A stretch of DNA of 64,000 nucleotides, from positions 649,183-713,182 of the forward strand of contig QCWG01000001.1 of NCBI GenBank assembly GCA_003149575.1. Direction: 5' to 3'. The translations under genes and the position numbers were made by a program. Shown here one piece after another: positions 36,910-46,554 of the stretch; position 1 is the first letter of the stretch, and each line of letters begins with the position of its first letter. The notes beneath the pieces were generated by a model that worked only from the letters and a program-made list of their open reading frames with translations, was not told the origin of the DNA and searched no databases. This stretch comes from Altererythrobacter sp. XM-24bin4. GTDB taxonomy: Bacteria > Pseudomonadota > Alphaproteobacteria > Sphingomonadales > Sphingomonadaceae.

Positions 36910-38010
36910 ATGACAGATTTGACACAACAGAAAGAGGCAGCGCTGGCTGCCGTTTATGGGGCGGAAACGCTGGATGCGCTCGAAGAGCAACGCGTAGCTG
37001 CGCTCGGAAAGAAGGGCTGGGTTAGTGCAGCGTTGAAGACGCTCGGCCAGATGGCACCGGACAAGCGTTCCGCTGCCGCGCCAGCTATTCAGGCTGTGCG
37101 TGGCGAGATTGCCGACGCAATATCAGCGAAGAAGGACGCGCTCGAGAGCGCTGCGCTCGAAGCGCAGCTCGCCAGCGAGAAGCTCGACCTGACGCTACCT
37201 GCACCCGATGCACCGAATGGCTCGGTCCATCCGGTCAGCCAGGTGATGGACGAGCTGGCGGAGATTTTCGCGGACATGGGTTTTGCGGTGGCAACCGGGC
37301 CCGAGATCGAAGACGACTGGCACAATTTCACTGCGCTCAATATGGATGAAAGCCATCCTGCGCGCGCTATGCATGACACCTTCTATTTCCAGGACAAAGA
37401 TGTGGAGGGCAATTCCATGCTGCTGCGCACGCATACTTCGCCTGTCCAAATTCGCAGTATGAAAGAACAAGGTGCGCCGATCCGCATCATCGCGCCGGGC
37501 CGTGTCTACCGCTCCGACAGCGATGCCACGCACACACCGATGTTTCACCAGGTCGAAGGTCTGGTGATCGATCGTGACATTCACTTGGGGCATCTCAAGT
37601 GGACGCTTGAAACCTTTTTAAAGGCATTTTTCGAACGCGACGACATCGTGTTGCGCCTGCGCCCCAGCTACTTCCCGTTCACTGAACCGAGCGTCGAGGT
37701 GGATGTTGGTTATTCGAAAGAGAGCGGCCGCTGGGTTGTCGGCGGCAATGGCGATAATGACGGGCATGACTGGATGGAGCTGCTGGGCAGCGGCATGGTC
37801 AACCGCCGCGTGATCGAGATGGCAGGGCTTGATGCGGACCAGTGGCAGGGCTTTGCCTTTGGCGTCGGGGTCGACCGTCTGGCTATGCTCAAATACGGCA
37901 TGACCGATCTGCGCGCTTTCTTCGACGGCGATGTCCGCTGGTTGCAGCATTATGGGTTCAGCCCGTTTGACCAGCCGACGCTGTCGGCAGGTGTAGGAGC
38001 GAAAGCATGA
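36910..38010 (+). CDS. pheS: Phenylalanyl-tRNA synthetase alpha subunit
   Basis: A 366-residue class II synthetase subunit. The N-terminal coiled coil (about 1-85, [16 protein letters not shown]) is followed by the catalytic core: motif 2 in [21 protein letters not shown] (in part, [16 protein letters not shown]), [15 protein letters not shown] and motif 3 [16 protein letters not shown]. It charges tRNA-Phe with PheT. The stop overlaps the pheT start (ATGA). Confidence 0.96.
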   Translation: MTDLTQQKEAALAAVYGAETLDALEEQRVAALGKKGWVSAALKTLGQMAPDKRSAAAPAIQAVRGEIADAISAKKDALESAALEAQLASEKLDLTLPAPDAPNGSVHPVSQVMDELAEIFADMGFAVATGPEIEDDWHNFTALNMDESHPARAMHDTFYFQDKDVEGNSMLLRTHTSPVQIRSMKEQGAPIRIIAPGRVYRSDSDATHTPMFHQVEGLVIDRDIHLGHLKWTLETFLKAFFERDDIVLRLRPSYFPFTEPSVEVDVGYSKESGRWVVGGNGDNDGHDWMELLGSGMVNRRVIEMAGLDADQWQGFAFGVGVDRLAMLKYGMTDLRAFFDGDVRWLQHYGFSPFDQPTLSAGVGAKA

Positions 38011-40373
38011 TGTTCTCGCTCACTTGGCTGAAAGATCACCTCAATACCGAAGCTTCGGTGAAGGAGATCGTCGATACGCTCAACGCCATCGGCTTGGAAG
38101 TGGAAGGGGTGGAAGATCCCGCCGTTCGGCTGGCAGGCTTCACTGTTGCCAAAGTGCTGACGGCTGAGAAGCATCCTGATGCCGACAAGCTTCAGGTGCT
38201 GACTGTCGACACTGGGTCGGGAGATCCGCTTCAGGTAGTGTGCGGTGCGCCGAATGCGCGTGCTGGCATGAAGGGCGTGCTGGGGCAGCCCGGTGCGATC
38301 GTCCCGTCAAACGGCATGGAATTGCGCAAGAGTGCGATCCGCGGTGTCGAATCAAACGGCATGATGTGCTCTGTGCGCGAGCTGGAGCTGGGCGACGAGC
38401 ATGACGGTATCATCGAACTGCCTGAAAACGCGCCGGTGGGTCAGAGCTTTGCCGATTATCACGGCACCTCGCCAATCATTGACGTTGCCATCACGCCCAA
38501 CCGCCCCGATTGCATGGGCGTTTACGGGATTGCGCGCGATCTGGCGGCGGCCGGGCTTGGGACGCTGAAGCCCATCGCAATGCCGGAGTTCGAAACGTCC
38601 GGTGCTTGCCCGGTTGAAATCCGCACCGACGACACTGAAGGTTGTCCGGCGTTTTATGGCCGCGTGATCACAGGCGTGAAAAACGGGCCTTCACCAGACT
38701 GGCTGCAGCAACGGCTGACTAGTGCGGGCCAACGTCCGATTTCGCTGCTGGTCGACCTGACCAACTATCTCATGCTGGCATATGGCCGTCCGGCGCACGC
38801 CTATGATCTGGCCAAGCTGACAGGCGCAGTAGTCGCACGCCGGGCAAAGAATGGCGAGCAAGTGCTGGCGCTCAATGAGAAGACCTACACGCTCGACGAC
38901 AGCATGACCGTGATTGCTGACGATGCAGGTGTGCATGACGTCGCAGGCATCATGGGTGGCGAAGACTCTGGCTGCTCGGACCACACGACAGACGTGCTGC
39001 TGGAGATTGCCTATTTCGATCCGGCGCGCATCGGCGTGACGGGCCGCAAGCTTGGCTTGGCGTCTGATGCGCGCACGCGCTTCGAACGCGGTGTCGATCC
39101 GACGTTTCTTGATTACGGCCTGGACCTGCTGACCGGTTTGATCGTTGAATTGGCTGGCGGAACCGCGAGCGAGAAAGTGCACGCAGGCGTACCTCCAAGC
39201 GAGCCGAAAGTCATTGCGTTCGATACCGGCCTGACCGCGCGTCTGGGCGGCATTAACGTGCCGGTCGAAGAACAGAAGCGCATTCTGGAGAGCCTCGATT
39301 TCGCAATCGATGGAGACTGGAACGTGACCTGTCCGCTCCGCCGCCACGATATCGAAGGGCCGGCGGACTTGGTGGAAGAAGTTGTGCGTATCCACGGCCT
39401 CGACAAGGTAGAAAGCGTTGCTCTGCCGCGGGCAGATGGCGTTGCCAAACCTACCGCAACCGCAGTGCAGTTGACCGAACGCAGGCTACGCCGTGCCGCG
39501 GCTGCTAGCGGGCTCAACGAAGCGATCACATGGTCATTCATTTCGGAAGATCAGGCAGAAAGCGTTGGCGGCGGTAAATGGGTACTCGACAACCCGATCA
39601 GCGAAGACATGAAGGTCATGCGGCCGTCCTTGCTGCCTGGCTTGCTGTCAGCAGTTCAGCGCAATCTCGATCGCGGCGCTTCAAGCATACGCCTGTTCGA
39701 AATTGGGCGGCGCTATCTTGAGGATGGCGAACACCCGACACTGGTTTGCGTGCTGGCGGGTGACAAGGAGCGTCGCGGTTGGGCTTCAGGCAAGGCAACC
39801 ACCTTTGATGCTTATGACGCGAAGGCTATCTGCCTCGAACTGCTTGAGGCGGCTGGCGCACCGGTCAGCAATCTGATGGTCATGGGTGAGGCAGGCGATG
39901 CTTATCATCCCGGTCAATCCGCCACCTTGCGTTTGGGGCCAAAGAACGTGATTGCAGGCTTCGGCATGATCCATCCGTCTATGCTCAAGGCCTATGACAT
40001 TGACGTGCCCGTGGCAGCAATGGGTATCCATCTGGATGCTATCCCTGCGAAGAAGAATGCCAGCTTCGCTCGTTCGTCTTTTGCGCCACCTGCCTTGCAG
40101 GCTGTGACGCGTGACTTCGCATTCCTTGTTCCGACAGAGCTCGCCGCAAGTGATCTGGTGCGCGCGGTTAAAGGCGCGGACAAGATAAACATCGTCGATG
40201 CGCGTGTATTCGATGTTTTTGCTGGGCAAGGTGTGCCCGAAGGCAAGAAATCGGTCGCGGTTGAAGTTACACTTCAGCCGACCGAGAAAAGCTATAAGGA
40301 CGCGGACCTCAAGGCGATTTCGGATGCAGTCGTGGCATCCGCCGCGAAGCAGGGAGCGGAGCTCCGCGGATAA
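38007..40373 (+). CDS. pheT: Phenylalanyl-tRNA synthetase beta subunit
   Basis: A 788-residue subunit. An EMAP-II-like tRNA-binding domain lies at about 40-150 ([19 protein letters not shown]). B3/B4 editing and B5 domains fill the centre, with the core-like [17 protein letters not shown] near 345. The C-terminal FDX-ACB anticodon-binding domain is at about 695-788 ([18 protein letters not shown]). Start ATG 38007 overlaps pheS; ATG 38010 is an alternative one codon on. Confidence 0.96.
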   Translation: MMFSLTWLKDHLNTEASVKEIVDTLNAIGLEVEGVEDPAVRLAGFTVAKVLTAEKHPDADKLQVLTVDTGSGDPLQVVCGAPNARAGMKGVLGQPGAIVPSNGMELRKSAIRGVESNGMMCSVRELELGDEHDGIIELPENAPVGQSFADYHGTSPIIDVAITPNRPDCMGVYGIARDLAAAGLGTLKPIAMPEFETSGACPVEIRTDDTEGCPAFYGRVITGVKNGPSPDWLQQRLTSAGQRPISLLVDLTNYLMLAYGRPAHAYDLAKLTGAVVARRAKNGEQVLALNEKTYTLDDSMTVIADDAGVHDVAGIMGGEDSGCSDHTTDVLLEIAYFDPARIGVTGRKLGLASDARTRFERGVDPTFLDYGLDLLTGLIVELAGGTASEKVHAGVPPSEPKVIAFDTGLTARLGGINVPVEEQKRILESLDFAIDGDWNVTCPLRRHDIEGPADLVEEVVRIHGLDKVESVALPRADGVAKPTATAVQLTERRLRRAAAASGLNEAITWSFISEDQAESVGGGKWVLDNPISEDMKVMRPSLLPGLLSAVQRNLDRGASSIRLFEIGRRYLEDGEHPTLVCVLAGDKERRGWASGKATTFDAYDAKAICLELLEAAGAPVSNLMVMGEAGDAYHPGQSATLRLGPKNVIAGFGMIHPSMLKAYDIDVPVAAMGIHLDAIPAKKNASFARSSFAPPALQAVTRDFAFLVPTELAASDLVRAVKGADKINIVDARVFDVFAGQGVPEGKKSVAVEVTLQPTEKSYKDADLKAISDAVVASAAKQGAELRG

Positions 40374-40387
40374 GTCCCGCGCTGCCT

Positions 40388-41926
40388 ATGACTATGTCCA
40401 ATCGCCGCACATTCGCGATCATTTCGCACCCTGACGCCGGTAAGACCACGCTCACGGAAAAGCTGCTTTTACAAGGTGGTGCGATCCATCTGGCGGGCGA
40501 AGTCAAGGCGCGTGGACAGGCGCGGCGGGCTCGCTCAGACTGGATGAAGATCGAGCAGCAACGCGGCATTTCCGTCACTTCCTCGGTCATGACCTTCGAG
40601 AAGGAATTCGATGGTGAGACCATCACCTTCAACCTGCTTGATACACCGGGACACGAAGACTTCTCGGAAGATACCTATCGGACGCTGACCGCCGTCGATA
40701 GCGCAATCATGGTGATCGATGCCGCGAAGGGTATCGAGCCACAGACTCGAAAACTGTTCGAGGTCTGCCGCCTTCGGAGCGTTCCGATCATCACCTTCGT
40801 CAACAAGGTCGACCGTGAAGGCCGTCCGGTTTTCGAGCTGCTCGACGAAATCGCGGATATGCTTGCGCTTGATGTGTCACCGCAAATGTATCCGGTGGGA
40901 ATGGGTGGCCAGTTCGAAGGCATCCTCGACTTCGCCACTGGTACAGTGGCGCGGCCCGAAGGCCCTTCCAAGGAATTTCACGGCAAGCGTGACGAGAATG
41001 CTCAGCTGCCCGAAGAGGTTGCAGAAAATGCCGAGCTCGCACAGATCGGTTATCCTGAATTTGATCTTGAGGCGTATCGCAATGGCGACCTAACCCCGGT
41101 CTACTTCGGATCGGCGCTGAAGAATTTTGGGGTCGAGGAGCTGATCGACGCGATTGCGAAGTTCGCGCCGCCCCCTCGCCCTCAGCCGGCTGGAGAAGAG
41201 CAGATTCCGCCATCGCGCGATGAAGTCACCGGCTTCATCTTCAAGGTCCAGGCGAATATGGACCCCAACCATCGTGACCGTATTGCCTTCATGCGGCAGG
41301 TTTCCGGCACGTTCAAACGTGGGATGAAGCTGACCCCCTCGGGACTGGGCAAGCCCATCGCTGTGCATTCGCCGATCCTTTTTTTCGCACAGGATCGCGA
41401 AATCGCCGACACGGCGGAAGCGGGTGACATTATTGGGATTCCCAACCACGGCACTTTGCGTGTCGGTGACACGTTGAGCGAGAAGAACACAATCCGCTTT
41501 ACCGGACTGCCCAACTTTGCGCCGGAAATCCTGCGTCGGGTGCAATTGAAGGATCCGACTAAGACCAAACAGCTGCGCAAGGCGCTCGACGATCTTTCCG
41601 AGGAAGGGGTAATCCAGGTCTTTTACCCGGAGATCGGTGCGCAGCATATTGTCGGCGTGGTTGGTCAGCTGCAGCTCGAAGTGCTGGTTTCGCGGCTGTC
41701 GGCCGAATATAAAGTCGAAGCCGGGCTCGAAGCCTCACCCTTTGCCACTGCACGTTGGGTCAAGGGGCCAGCAGCCGCGATTAAGCAGTTTGAGGATTTC
41801 AATCGCGCCAATCTGGCAAAGGACCGCGATGGTGATCTGGTGTTCATGGCGAAAAGCCCGTGGGACGTGAACTACCAGGCAGAAAACAATCCCGAGCTGA
41901 CCTTTTCGGCGACGAAGGAACGTTAG
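40388..41926 (+). CDS. prfC: Peptide chain release factor 3
   Basis: A 512-residue translational GTPase that recycles RF1/RF2 after termination. G1 SHPDAGKTTLTEKLLL (about 13-28), switch I RGISVTSSVMTF, G3 DTPGHEDFSEDTYRTLT and G4 NKVDRE are intact, and the C-terminal RF3 domain is complete. Length is slightly under that of E. coli RF3 (529). ATG 40388 or 40394 could start it, 14 bases after pheT, so it may share that transcript. Confidence 0.94.
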   Translation: MTMSNRRTFAIISHPDAGKTTLTEKLLLQGGAIHLAGEVKARGQARRARSDWMKIEQQRGISVTSSVMTFEKEFDGETITFNLLDTPGHEDFSEDTYRTLTAVDSAIMVIDAAKGIEPQTRKLFEVCRLRSVPIITFVNKVDREGRPVFELLDEIADMLALDVSPQMYPVGMGGQFEGILDFATGTVARPEGPSKEFHGKRDENAQLPEEVAENAELAQIGYPEFDLEAYRNGDLTPVYFGSALKNFGVEELIDAIAKFAPPPRPQPAGEEQIPPSRDEVTGFIFKVQANMDPNHRDRIAFMRQVSGTFKRGMKLTPSGLGKPIAVHSPILFFAQDREIADTAEAGDIIGIPNHGTLRVGDTLSEKNTIRFTGLPNFAPEILRRVQLKDPTKTKQLRKALDDLSEEGVIQVFYPEIGAQHIVGVVGQLQLEVLVSRLSAEYKVEAGLEASPFATARWVKGPAAAIKQFEDFNRANLAKDRDGDLVFMAKSPWDVNYQAENNPELTFSATKER

Positions 41927-41976
41927 AGGCGAGGCTGGGCTTGCAAGCTGCGCAAGCATCGCTCAAAGCTTGAGCC

Positions 41977-42846
41977 ATGAACGGCTCAGGACCTACATCC
42001 CAGACATTCATCTCGCAGCGGCTCCGCCTTAATTACGAGGATTGGGGCAATGAAGGCAAACCGCCCCTTGTTCTGGTTCACGGCGGGCGCGACCATGCAC
42101 GTAGTTGGGATTGGACGGCGCAGGCCTTGCGCGATGACTACCATGTTGTGGCGATGGATCACCGCGGTCATGGCGATAGCGATTGGGTGTCGGATGGCAA
42201 TTACCGGGCGAACGACATGGTCTATGACCTCGCGCAGTTGATCCATCAACTTGGTGCAGGTCCGGTGACTATCGTCAGCCATTCGATGGGCGGAAACGTT
42301 GCCCTTAGGTACGCCGGAGTGTTTCCTGACATGGTGAAGAAGATCGTTGCGATCGAAGGCCTCGGCCCTTCGCCAGAACGACAGGCAGAGATGCGCGCGA
42401 CGCCATATCCTGAACGTTTTGCGGAATGGATTGGCAAGAAGCGCGCGGCATCGGGCCGCATCCCGCGCAACTATGAAAGTATAGAAGCGGCTTTTGCGCG
42501 GATGATTGAGGAAAACAGCTATCTAACCGAGGAACAGGCGCGGCACCTCACGATCCACGGGGTCAATCGCAATGAGGATGGCACGTACAGCTGGAAATTC
42601 GATCCGCATCTCAATGTCTGGGGCGTTGAGGACATTGCTGACGAATTCCTTCAGCAGATTTGGGGTGCGATTACTGCGCCTACGCTGCTGCTCTATGGCG
42701 CGGACAGCTGGGCTTCGAATCCGGAGAAGGATGGCCGGATCAAATATTTCAACAACGCCGAAGTGATTGAGTTCGAGCAAGCAGGGCACTGGCTGCACCA
42801 TGACCAGTTCGACCGGTTCATGCAGGTACTTAAGGATTTTCTCTGA
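41977..42846 (+). CDS. Alpha/beta-fold hydrolase
   Basis: A 289-residue hydrolase. The oxyanion motif VLVHGGRDHARSWDW is near 32, the nucleophile elbow VSHSMGGNVALRYAG near 100 and the catalytic His in FEQAGHWLHHDQFDRF near the end. The shape resembles epoxide hydrolase/haloalkane dehalogenase/esterase relatives; the substrate cannot be read. It overlaps the PNPOx-like gene by one base, forming an operon. Confidence 0.85.
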   Translation: MNGSGPTSQTFISQRLRLNYEDWGNEGKPPLVLVHGGRDHARSWDWTAQALRDDYHVVAMDHRGHGDSDWVSDGNYRANDMVYDLAQLIHQLGAGPVTIVSHSMGGNVALRYAGVFPDMVKKIVAIEGLGPSPERQAEMRATPYPERFAEWIGKKRAASGRIPRNYESIEAAFARMIEENSYLTEEQARHLTIHGVNRNEDGTYSWKFDPHLNVWGVEDIADEFLQQIWGAITAPTLLLYGADSWASNPEKDGRIKYFNNAEVIEFEQAGHWLHHDQFDRFMQVLKDFL

Positions 42847-43406
42847 TGGCAGATTTCACCGACAGTCTGCTCGACAAGCATATCGAAATGATCGGCAAAC
42901 AGCCGGTCTTCTTTGTAGCGACTGCGGCAGAAGGCGCACGGATCAATTTAAGCCCCAAGGGCTATCACGCGTTTCGGGTGTTGTCGCCGACGCGCGTTGC
43001 CTATCTCGATCTTGGCGGATCAGGCAATGAGACGAATGCACATCTGGCCGCTGACGGTCGGATTACCGTGATGTTCTGCAATTTCCAGCAGCCGGCGCTC
43101 ATCTTGCGAATCTACGGGCGCGGGCGAGCTGTATTACCACAGGACGATGAATGGAGCGGTCTTGCTGCGCATTTCACTTTGATGCCCGGCACGCGCCAGA
43201 TTTTCGTGATTGACGTTGAAAGCGTCCAGACCAGCTGCGGCTGGGGCGTGCCGTTCATGGAGTTTCAGGATGAGCGACAAACGCTCAAGAAAGCTCATGC
43301 CCAGGCTGATCCAGATGAATGGGCGGCCAAGCATTCCTTGCGTATATCGAGTATTGACGGTCTGCCTACCCGTGCCACTGACCGCTACATTGCAGGTGAA
43401 ACGTAA
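42846..43406 (+). CDS. Pyridoxamine 5'-phosphate oxidase-family protein
   Basis: A 186-residue split-barrel flavin- or heme-binding protein. LLDKHIEMIGKQPVFFVATA and INLSPKGYHAFRVLSPTRVA are typical of the PNPOx-like 'general stress' group rather than true PdxH, whose C-terminal region is missing. The end PTRATDRYIAGE resembles that group. Probably binds FMN or F420-like flavin (inference). It begins on the last base of the hydrolase gene. Confidence 0.82.
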   Translation: MADFTDSLLDKHIEMIGKQPVFFVATAAEGARINLSPKGYHAFRVLSPTRVAYLDLGGSGNETNAHLAADGRITVMFCNFQQPALILRIYGRGRAVLPQDDEWSGLAAHFTLMPGTRQIFVIDVESVQTSCGWGVPFMEFQDERQTLKKAHAQADPDEWAAKHSLRISSIDGLPTRATDRYIAGET

Positions 43407-43432
43407 TAGCGCACATGGGGAGTGGATCCCGC

Positions 43433-44125
43433 GTGGAACTGACATTCGCCAGCTACAACATCCACAAGGCGGTCGGGCTTGATGGACGCCGCGATCCTGA
43501 CCGGATCATATCAGTCCTGCGCGAAGTCGATGCGGACATCATCGCTCTACAGGAGGCAGATCGACGCTTTGGTGCGCGCGCAAGTGTGTTGCCGCGTGCT
43601 CTGCTGGACGATACGCGCTGGCGGCCCTTGCCGGTGGCCAAACGACCGCGAAGCCTTGGATGGCATGGCAATGCTCTTTTGGTCAGGCGGGACATAAAGT
43701 GTCTTCATGCAGAACCGCTTGATCTTCCGACACTCGAGCCGCGCGGCGCCGTTCTGGCGGAACTAGACTTGCGGGGGGAGCACATCCGGGTGCTGGGCGC
43801 GCATCTGGATCTTTCCGGGCTGCGCAGGCGTGATCAGATCAAGGCAATCCTCAAGCAGTGCACACGTCGCGGGAAGATGCCAACTGTAATCATGGGCGAC
43901 TTCAATCAATGGGGCCGGTTAACCGGTGCAATGCAGGCCTTCGGGATGGGATGGCAACAGATCACACCTGGTGCGAGCTACCCATCGGCGCGACCTATTG
44001 CGCGTTTTGACCGGATTATTGCTACCCCTGATTGGAGCTATGAGACCAGCGGGGTGCATCACAGCGCCACTTCGGCTGCCGCATCAGACCATTTGCCGGT
44101 CTGGGCCTCTCTACGAACCGCCTAA
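43433..44125 (+). CDS. Endonuclease/exonuclease/phosphatase (EEP) family protein
   Basis: A 230-residue metal-dependent phosphodiesterase-fold protein. SYNIHKAVGLDGRRDP at the start (Asn metal site), ADIIALQEADRRFG (Glu metal site), VLGAHLDLSG, VIMGDFNQWG and the terminal SDHLPVWASL (catalytic Asp-His) are all present. GTG 43433 with GGGGAG upstream is preferred; ATG 43415 has no ribosome site. The substrate could be nucleic acid, phospholipid or a phosphate ester. Confidence 0.84.
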   Translation: MELTFASYNIHKAVGLDGRRDPDRIISVLREVDADIIALQEADRRFGARASVLPRALLDDTRWRPLPVAKRPRSLGWHGNALLVRRDIKCLHAEPLDLPTLEPRGAVLAELDLRGEHIRVLGAHLDLSGLRRRDQIKAILKQCTRRGKMPTVIMGDFNQWGRLTGAMQAFGMGWQQITPGASYPSARPIARFDRIIATPDWSYETSGVHHSATSAAASDHLPVWASLRTA

Positions 44126-44229
44126 CATTTCATCGTATGCCTAATAGATAGGCAACTTAAGTCGAGTGCCTAAGGGCATTGTGCCTTCGCATCGGGGCCA
44201 AACGGCTGAATCCATGGTTTTCCAGATTC

Positions 44230-44245
44230 TGGCACGAGAATTGCT
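44230..44245 (+). promoter_or_regulatory. Sigma-54 (RpoN) promoter of the P-II/amt operon
   Basis: TGGCAC at 44230-44235, five bases, then TTGCT at 44241-44245 is a full match to the -24/-12 consensus TGGCAC-N5-TTGCW. It lies about 47 bases before the P-II start. NtrC with RpoN should switch it on when nitrogen is short. No clear NtrC palindrome was found upstream. Confidence 0.85.
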
Positions 44246-44291
44246 GCGTCTGCGAAGTCGGGATGGGCCCGGCAAGCAGTAGGGGGCAAAG

Positions 44292-44630
44292 ATGAAGTTC
44301 ATCATCGCCGTAATAAAACCGTATAAGCTCGATGAAGTCCGCGAAGCGCTGGGCGCCATCGGGGTCGCTGGCATGACAGTGTCTGAAGTCAAAGGCTTCG
44401 GCAGACAAAAGGGCCAGACCGAGATTTATCGTGGAGCCGAGTATTCGACTAATATGCTTCCCAAGGTGAAGCTAGAGATTGCCGCGAGCGACGAAATCGC
44501 CGCTCAAGTGGTCGAGACTATTCAGCAAACAGCGAGCACAGATGCCATCGGAGATGGCAAGATCTTCGTGCTCGATCTCGCTTCCGCCACGCGCATCCGT
44601 ACCGGTGAGACCGGTGACACTGCGCTGTGA
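44292..44630 (+). CDS. glnK: P-II nitrogen regulatory protein (GlnK/GlnB)
   Basis: A 112-residue trimeric signal protein. The T-loop GFGRQKGQTEIYRGAEY places the uridylylation tyrosine at 51. The start MKFIIAVIKPYKLDEVREAL and the GDGKIFVLDLASATRIRTGE C-terminal signature are intact. It senses 2-oxoglutarate/ATP and would block the ammonium channel encoded next. The pairing with amt suggests GlnK, but the sequence alone does not separate GlnB from GlnK. Confidence 0.93.
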   Translation: MKFIIAVIKPYKLDEVREALGAIGVAGMTVSEVKGFGRQKGQTEIYRGAEYSTNMLPKVKLEIAASDEIAAQVVETIQQTASTDAIGDGKIFVLDLASATRIRTGETGDTAL

Positions 44631-44647
44631 TCAAGGGGAAAAATAAG

Positions 44648-45985
44648 ATGAATCGTAAAATCCTAACCCTTTCAACGCTTGGGCTTGGCGCACTTGCCAT
44701 GGCACAGCCGGCTTTCGCCGCGCCTGCGGCTGAAGCAGTGGCGGCAGTTCCAAAGCCCGGCAACAATGCATGGATGATGACATCGACCGTCTTGGTCTTG
44801 CTCATGATCCTGCCCGGCCTCGCGCTGTTCTATGGCGGTCTGACGCGGTCAAAGAACATGCTGTCGACAATGACGCAGATCGGCGCGACCGCCGCCTTGG
44901 CTATGCTGGTCTGGGTGATGTGGGGCTTCTCGCTTGCATTCGGATCGACGCAAATCGAAGGCTGGCTCGGCAGCTTCTACAGCACGGGTAGCTACTTCCT
45001 TGCGGGAATGAGCGCGGAAACAACCGCAGCGACATTCACGGATGAAGTCATCTCTGAGTACGTCTTCGTGAGTTTTCAGATGACTTTTGCAGCCATCACA
45101 GCCGCGCTCATCCTGGGCGCCACCGCGGAGCGTATGAAATTCAACGCTGTCATGCTGTTCGTTCCGATCTGGCTGACAATTGTCTATTTCCCGATCGCGC
45201 ACATGGTGTGGGCCGGTGACGGGCTCTTGTTCGAGAAAGGCGCGCTCGATTTCGCGGGCGGCACAGTGGTGCACATCAATGCCGGTGTCTCAGGTCTCGT
45301 TCTTGCTTACCTATTGGGCAAGCGTCGCGGCTACCCGTCAGAGCCAATGCCTCCACACAGCTTGACGCTGACCATGGTGGGCACAGGCCTGCTCTGGGTT
45401 GGTTGGTTCGGTTTCAATGCCGGTTCAGCACTCGAAGCTGATGGCTTCGCTGGTCTCGCGATGATCAACACCTTTGTGGCAACCGCAGCCGGTGCGCTAA
45501 CCTGGATGGTGATCGAGCGCATGGCAGGCCACAAGGGCAGTGCCTTGGGCTTCTGCTCTGGCGTGATCGCTGGCCTGGTTGCTGTAACGCCTGCGGCTGG
45601 CAATAGCGGTCCGTTCGGCGCGATTCTGCTCGGCATCGCTTCCTCGGTTGTTTGTTACTTCTTTGTAGCCAAGGTGAAGGCCAAGTTCGGCTATGACGAT
45701 AGCTTGGACGCATTCGGCATCCATGGCATCGGCGGTATTGTCGGCGCGATCGGGACAGGTCTGGTCTACCAGCCGTTCCTAGGCGGCCCTGGCGACGGCT
45801 CGACCGGCCTGGGTGCGCAGCTCTGGATCCAGACTGAGGGCGTTCTCATAACCGTCGCTTGGGCAGGTATCGGTACGCTGATTGCGGCCTATGCTGTCAA
45901 ACTTCTGATCGGCCTGCGGGTTGATAAAGAAACCGAAGTCGATGGGCTCGATATCTCTGAGCACGGAGAACGTGCTTACAACTGA
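44648..45985 (+). CDS. amt: Ammonium transporter
   Basis: A 445-residue channel with a cleavable signal peptide (MNRKILTLSTLGLGALAMAQPAFA) followed by about eleven membrane helices. LFYGGLTRSKNMLSTM in the first helix region, GGTVVHINAGVSGLVLAY (pore His) and DAFGIHGIGGIVGAIGTG (second pore His) are typical Amt motifs. ATG 44648 is preceded by AAGGGGAAAAATAAG. It sits 17 bases after the P-II stop and is cotranscribed. Confidence 0.95.
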   Translation: MNRKILTLSTLGLGALAMAQPAFAAPAAEAVAAVPKPGNNAWMMTSTVLVLLMILPGLALFYGGLTRSKNMLSTMTQIGATAALAMLVWVMWGFSLAFGSTQIEGWLGSFYSTGSYFLAGMSAETTAATFTDEVISEYVFVSFQMTFAAITAALILGATAERMKFNAVMLFVPIWLTIVYFPIAHMVWAGDGLLFEKGALDFAGGTVVHINAGVSGLVLAYLLGKRRGYPSEPMPPHSLTLTMVGTGLLWVGWFGFNAGSALEADGFAGLAMINTFVATAAGALTWMVIERMAGHKGSALGFCSGVIAGLVAVTPAAGNSGPFGAILLGIASSVVCYFFVAKVKAKFGYDDSLDAFGIHGIGGIVGAIGTGLVYQPFLGGPGDGSTGLGAQLWIQTEGVLITVAWAGIGTLIAAYAVKLLIGLRVDKETEVDGLDISEHGERAYN

Positions 45986-46072
45986 TCAAAAAGTTTGGCG
46001 GGGCGGGGAAACCTCTCCTCTCCCTCCTCGACCCGCCTCACCTCGTTCCTCCTGCGAACGAACAAACTGATA

Positions 46073-46105
46073 AGGGCCGGAGCCAAGCGCTTCGGCCCTT
46101 TTTTT
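46073..46105 (+). terminator. Rho-independent terminator after amt
   Basis: AGGGCCGGAGC (46073-46083) pairs with GCTTCGGCCCT (46089-46099), one G-U pair, five-base loop, followed by seven T. It is preceded by a C/T-rich, G-poor tract (46010-46053). Confidence 0.92.
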
Positions 46106-46194
46106 GTGTGTTGTATCCCCGCGACAGCGCGCGATTCGCGAGTTGCATCTGAAGCAATAAGCTTGCGCTGGCACGGGTATCTGCAACATCTTAA

Positions 46195-46554
46195 GAGTAT
46201 AAAACAAATGGAGAGCTTGTCGGCTGCGGCGGCTGGCCCCGGCGCGCAACCCTCTATGGCGGCAACCATTCAGCTGGCCGCGATCCGCGCTTGCTCGATC
46301 CAGCCAGCGAACGTGCCCGGATCAGGGCGATGTACACCCATCCCGATCACACCAGAAAAGGCATAGGGAGGCTTATTCTCGACACAGCAGAAGCCGCCGC
46401 GCGGGCAGAAGGGTTCACAGCGATAGAGATGGCCGCCACCATGTCAGGCAAGCCGCTATACAGCGCGTGTGGTTATCAGGTCGAAAGCGAATGGCTTGAC
46501 GAGAATGGCGCTGTGCCCGTGCCACTTGCGACGATGTGGAAATGCTTGGTCTAG
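46195..46554 (+). pseudogene. Truncated GNAT-family acetyltransferase
   Basis: The frame from 46195 (just after a TAA) to 46554 encodes the C-terminal two thirds of a GNAT acetyltransferase: LVGCGGWPRRATLYGG, ARIRAMYTHPDHTRKGIGRL (acetyl-CoA site R/Q-x-x-G-x-G/A as RKGIGR) and SGKPLYSACGYQVES. The first roughly 50 residues of the fold are missing and no usable start lies upstream; TTG 46291 would give just 87 residues. It abuts the amt terminator, so a deletion probably removed its 5' end. It meets the convergent GMC oxidoreductase gene. Confidence 0.7.

Noticed and set aside
36910..36960. Possible Phe leader peptide or attenuator before pheS
   Set aside because: The gap before pheS is only 64 bases, without a Phe-rich short frame or terminator-antiterminator pair.
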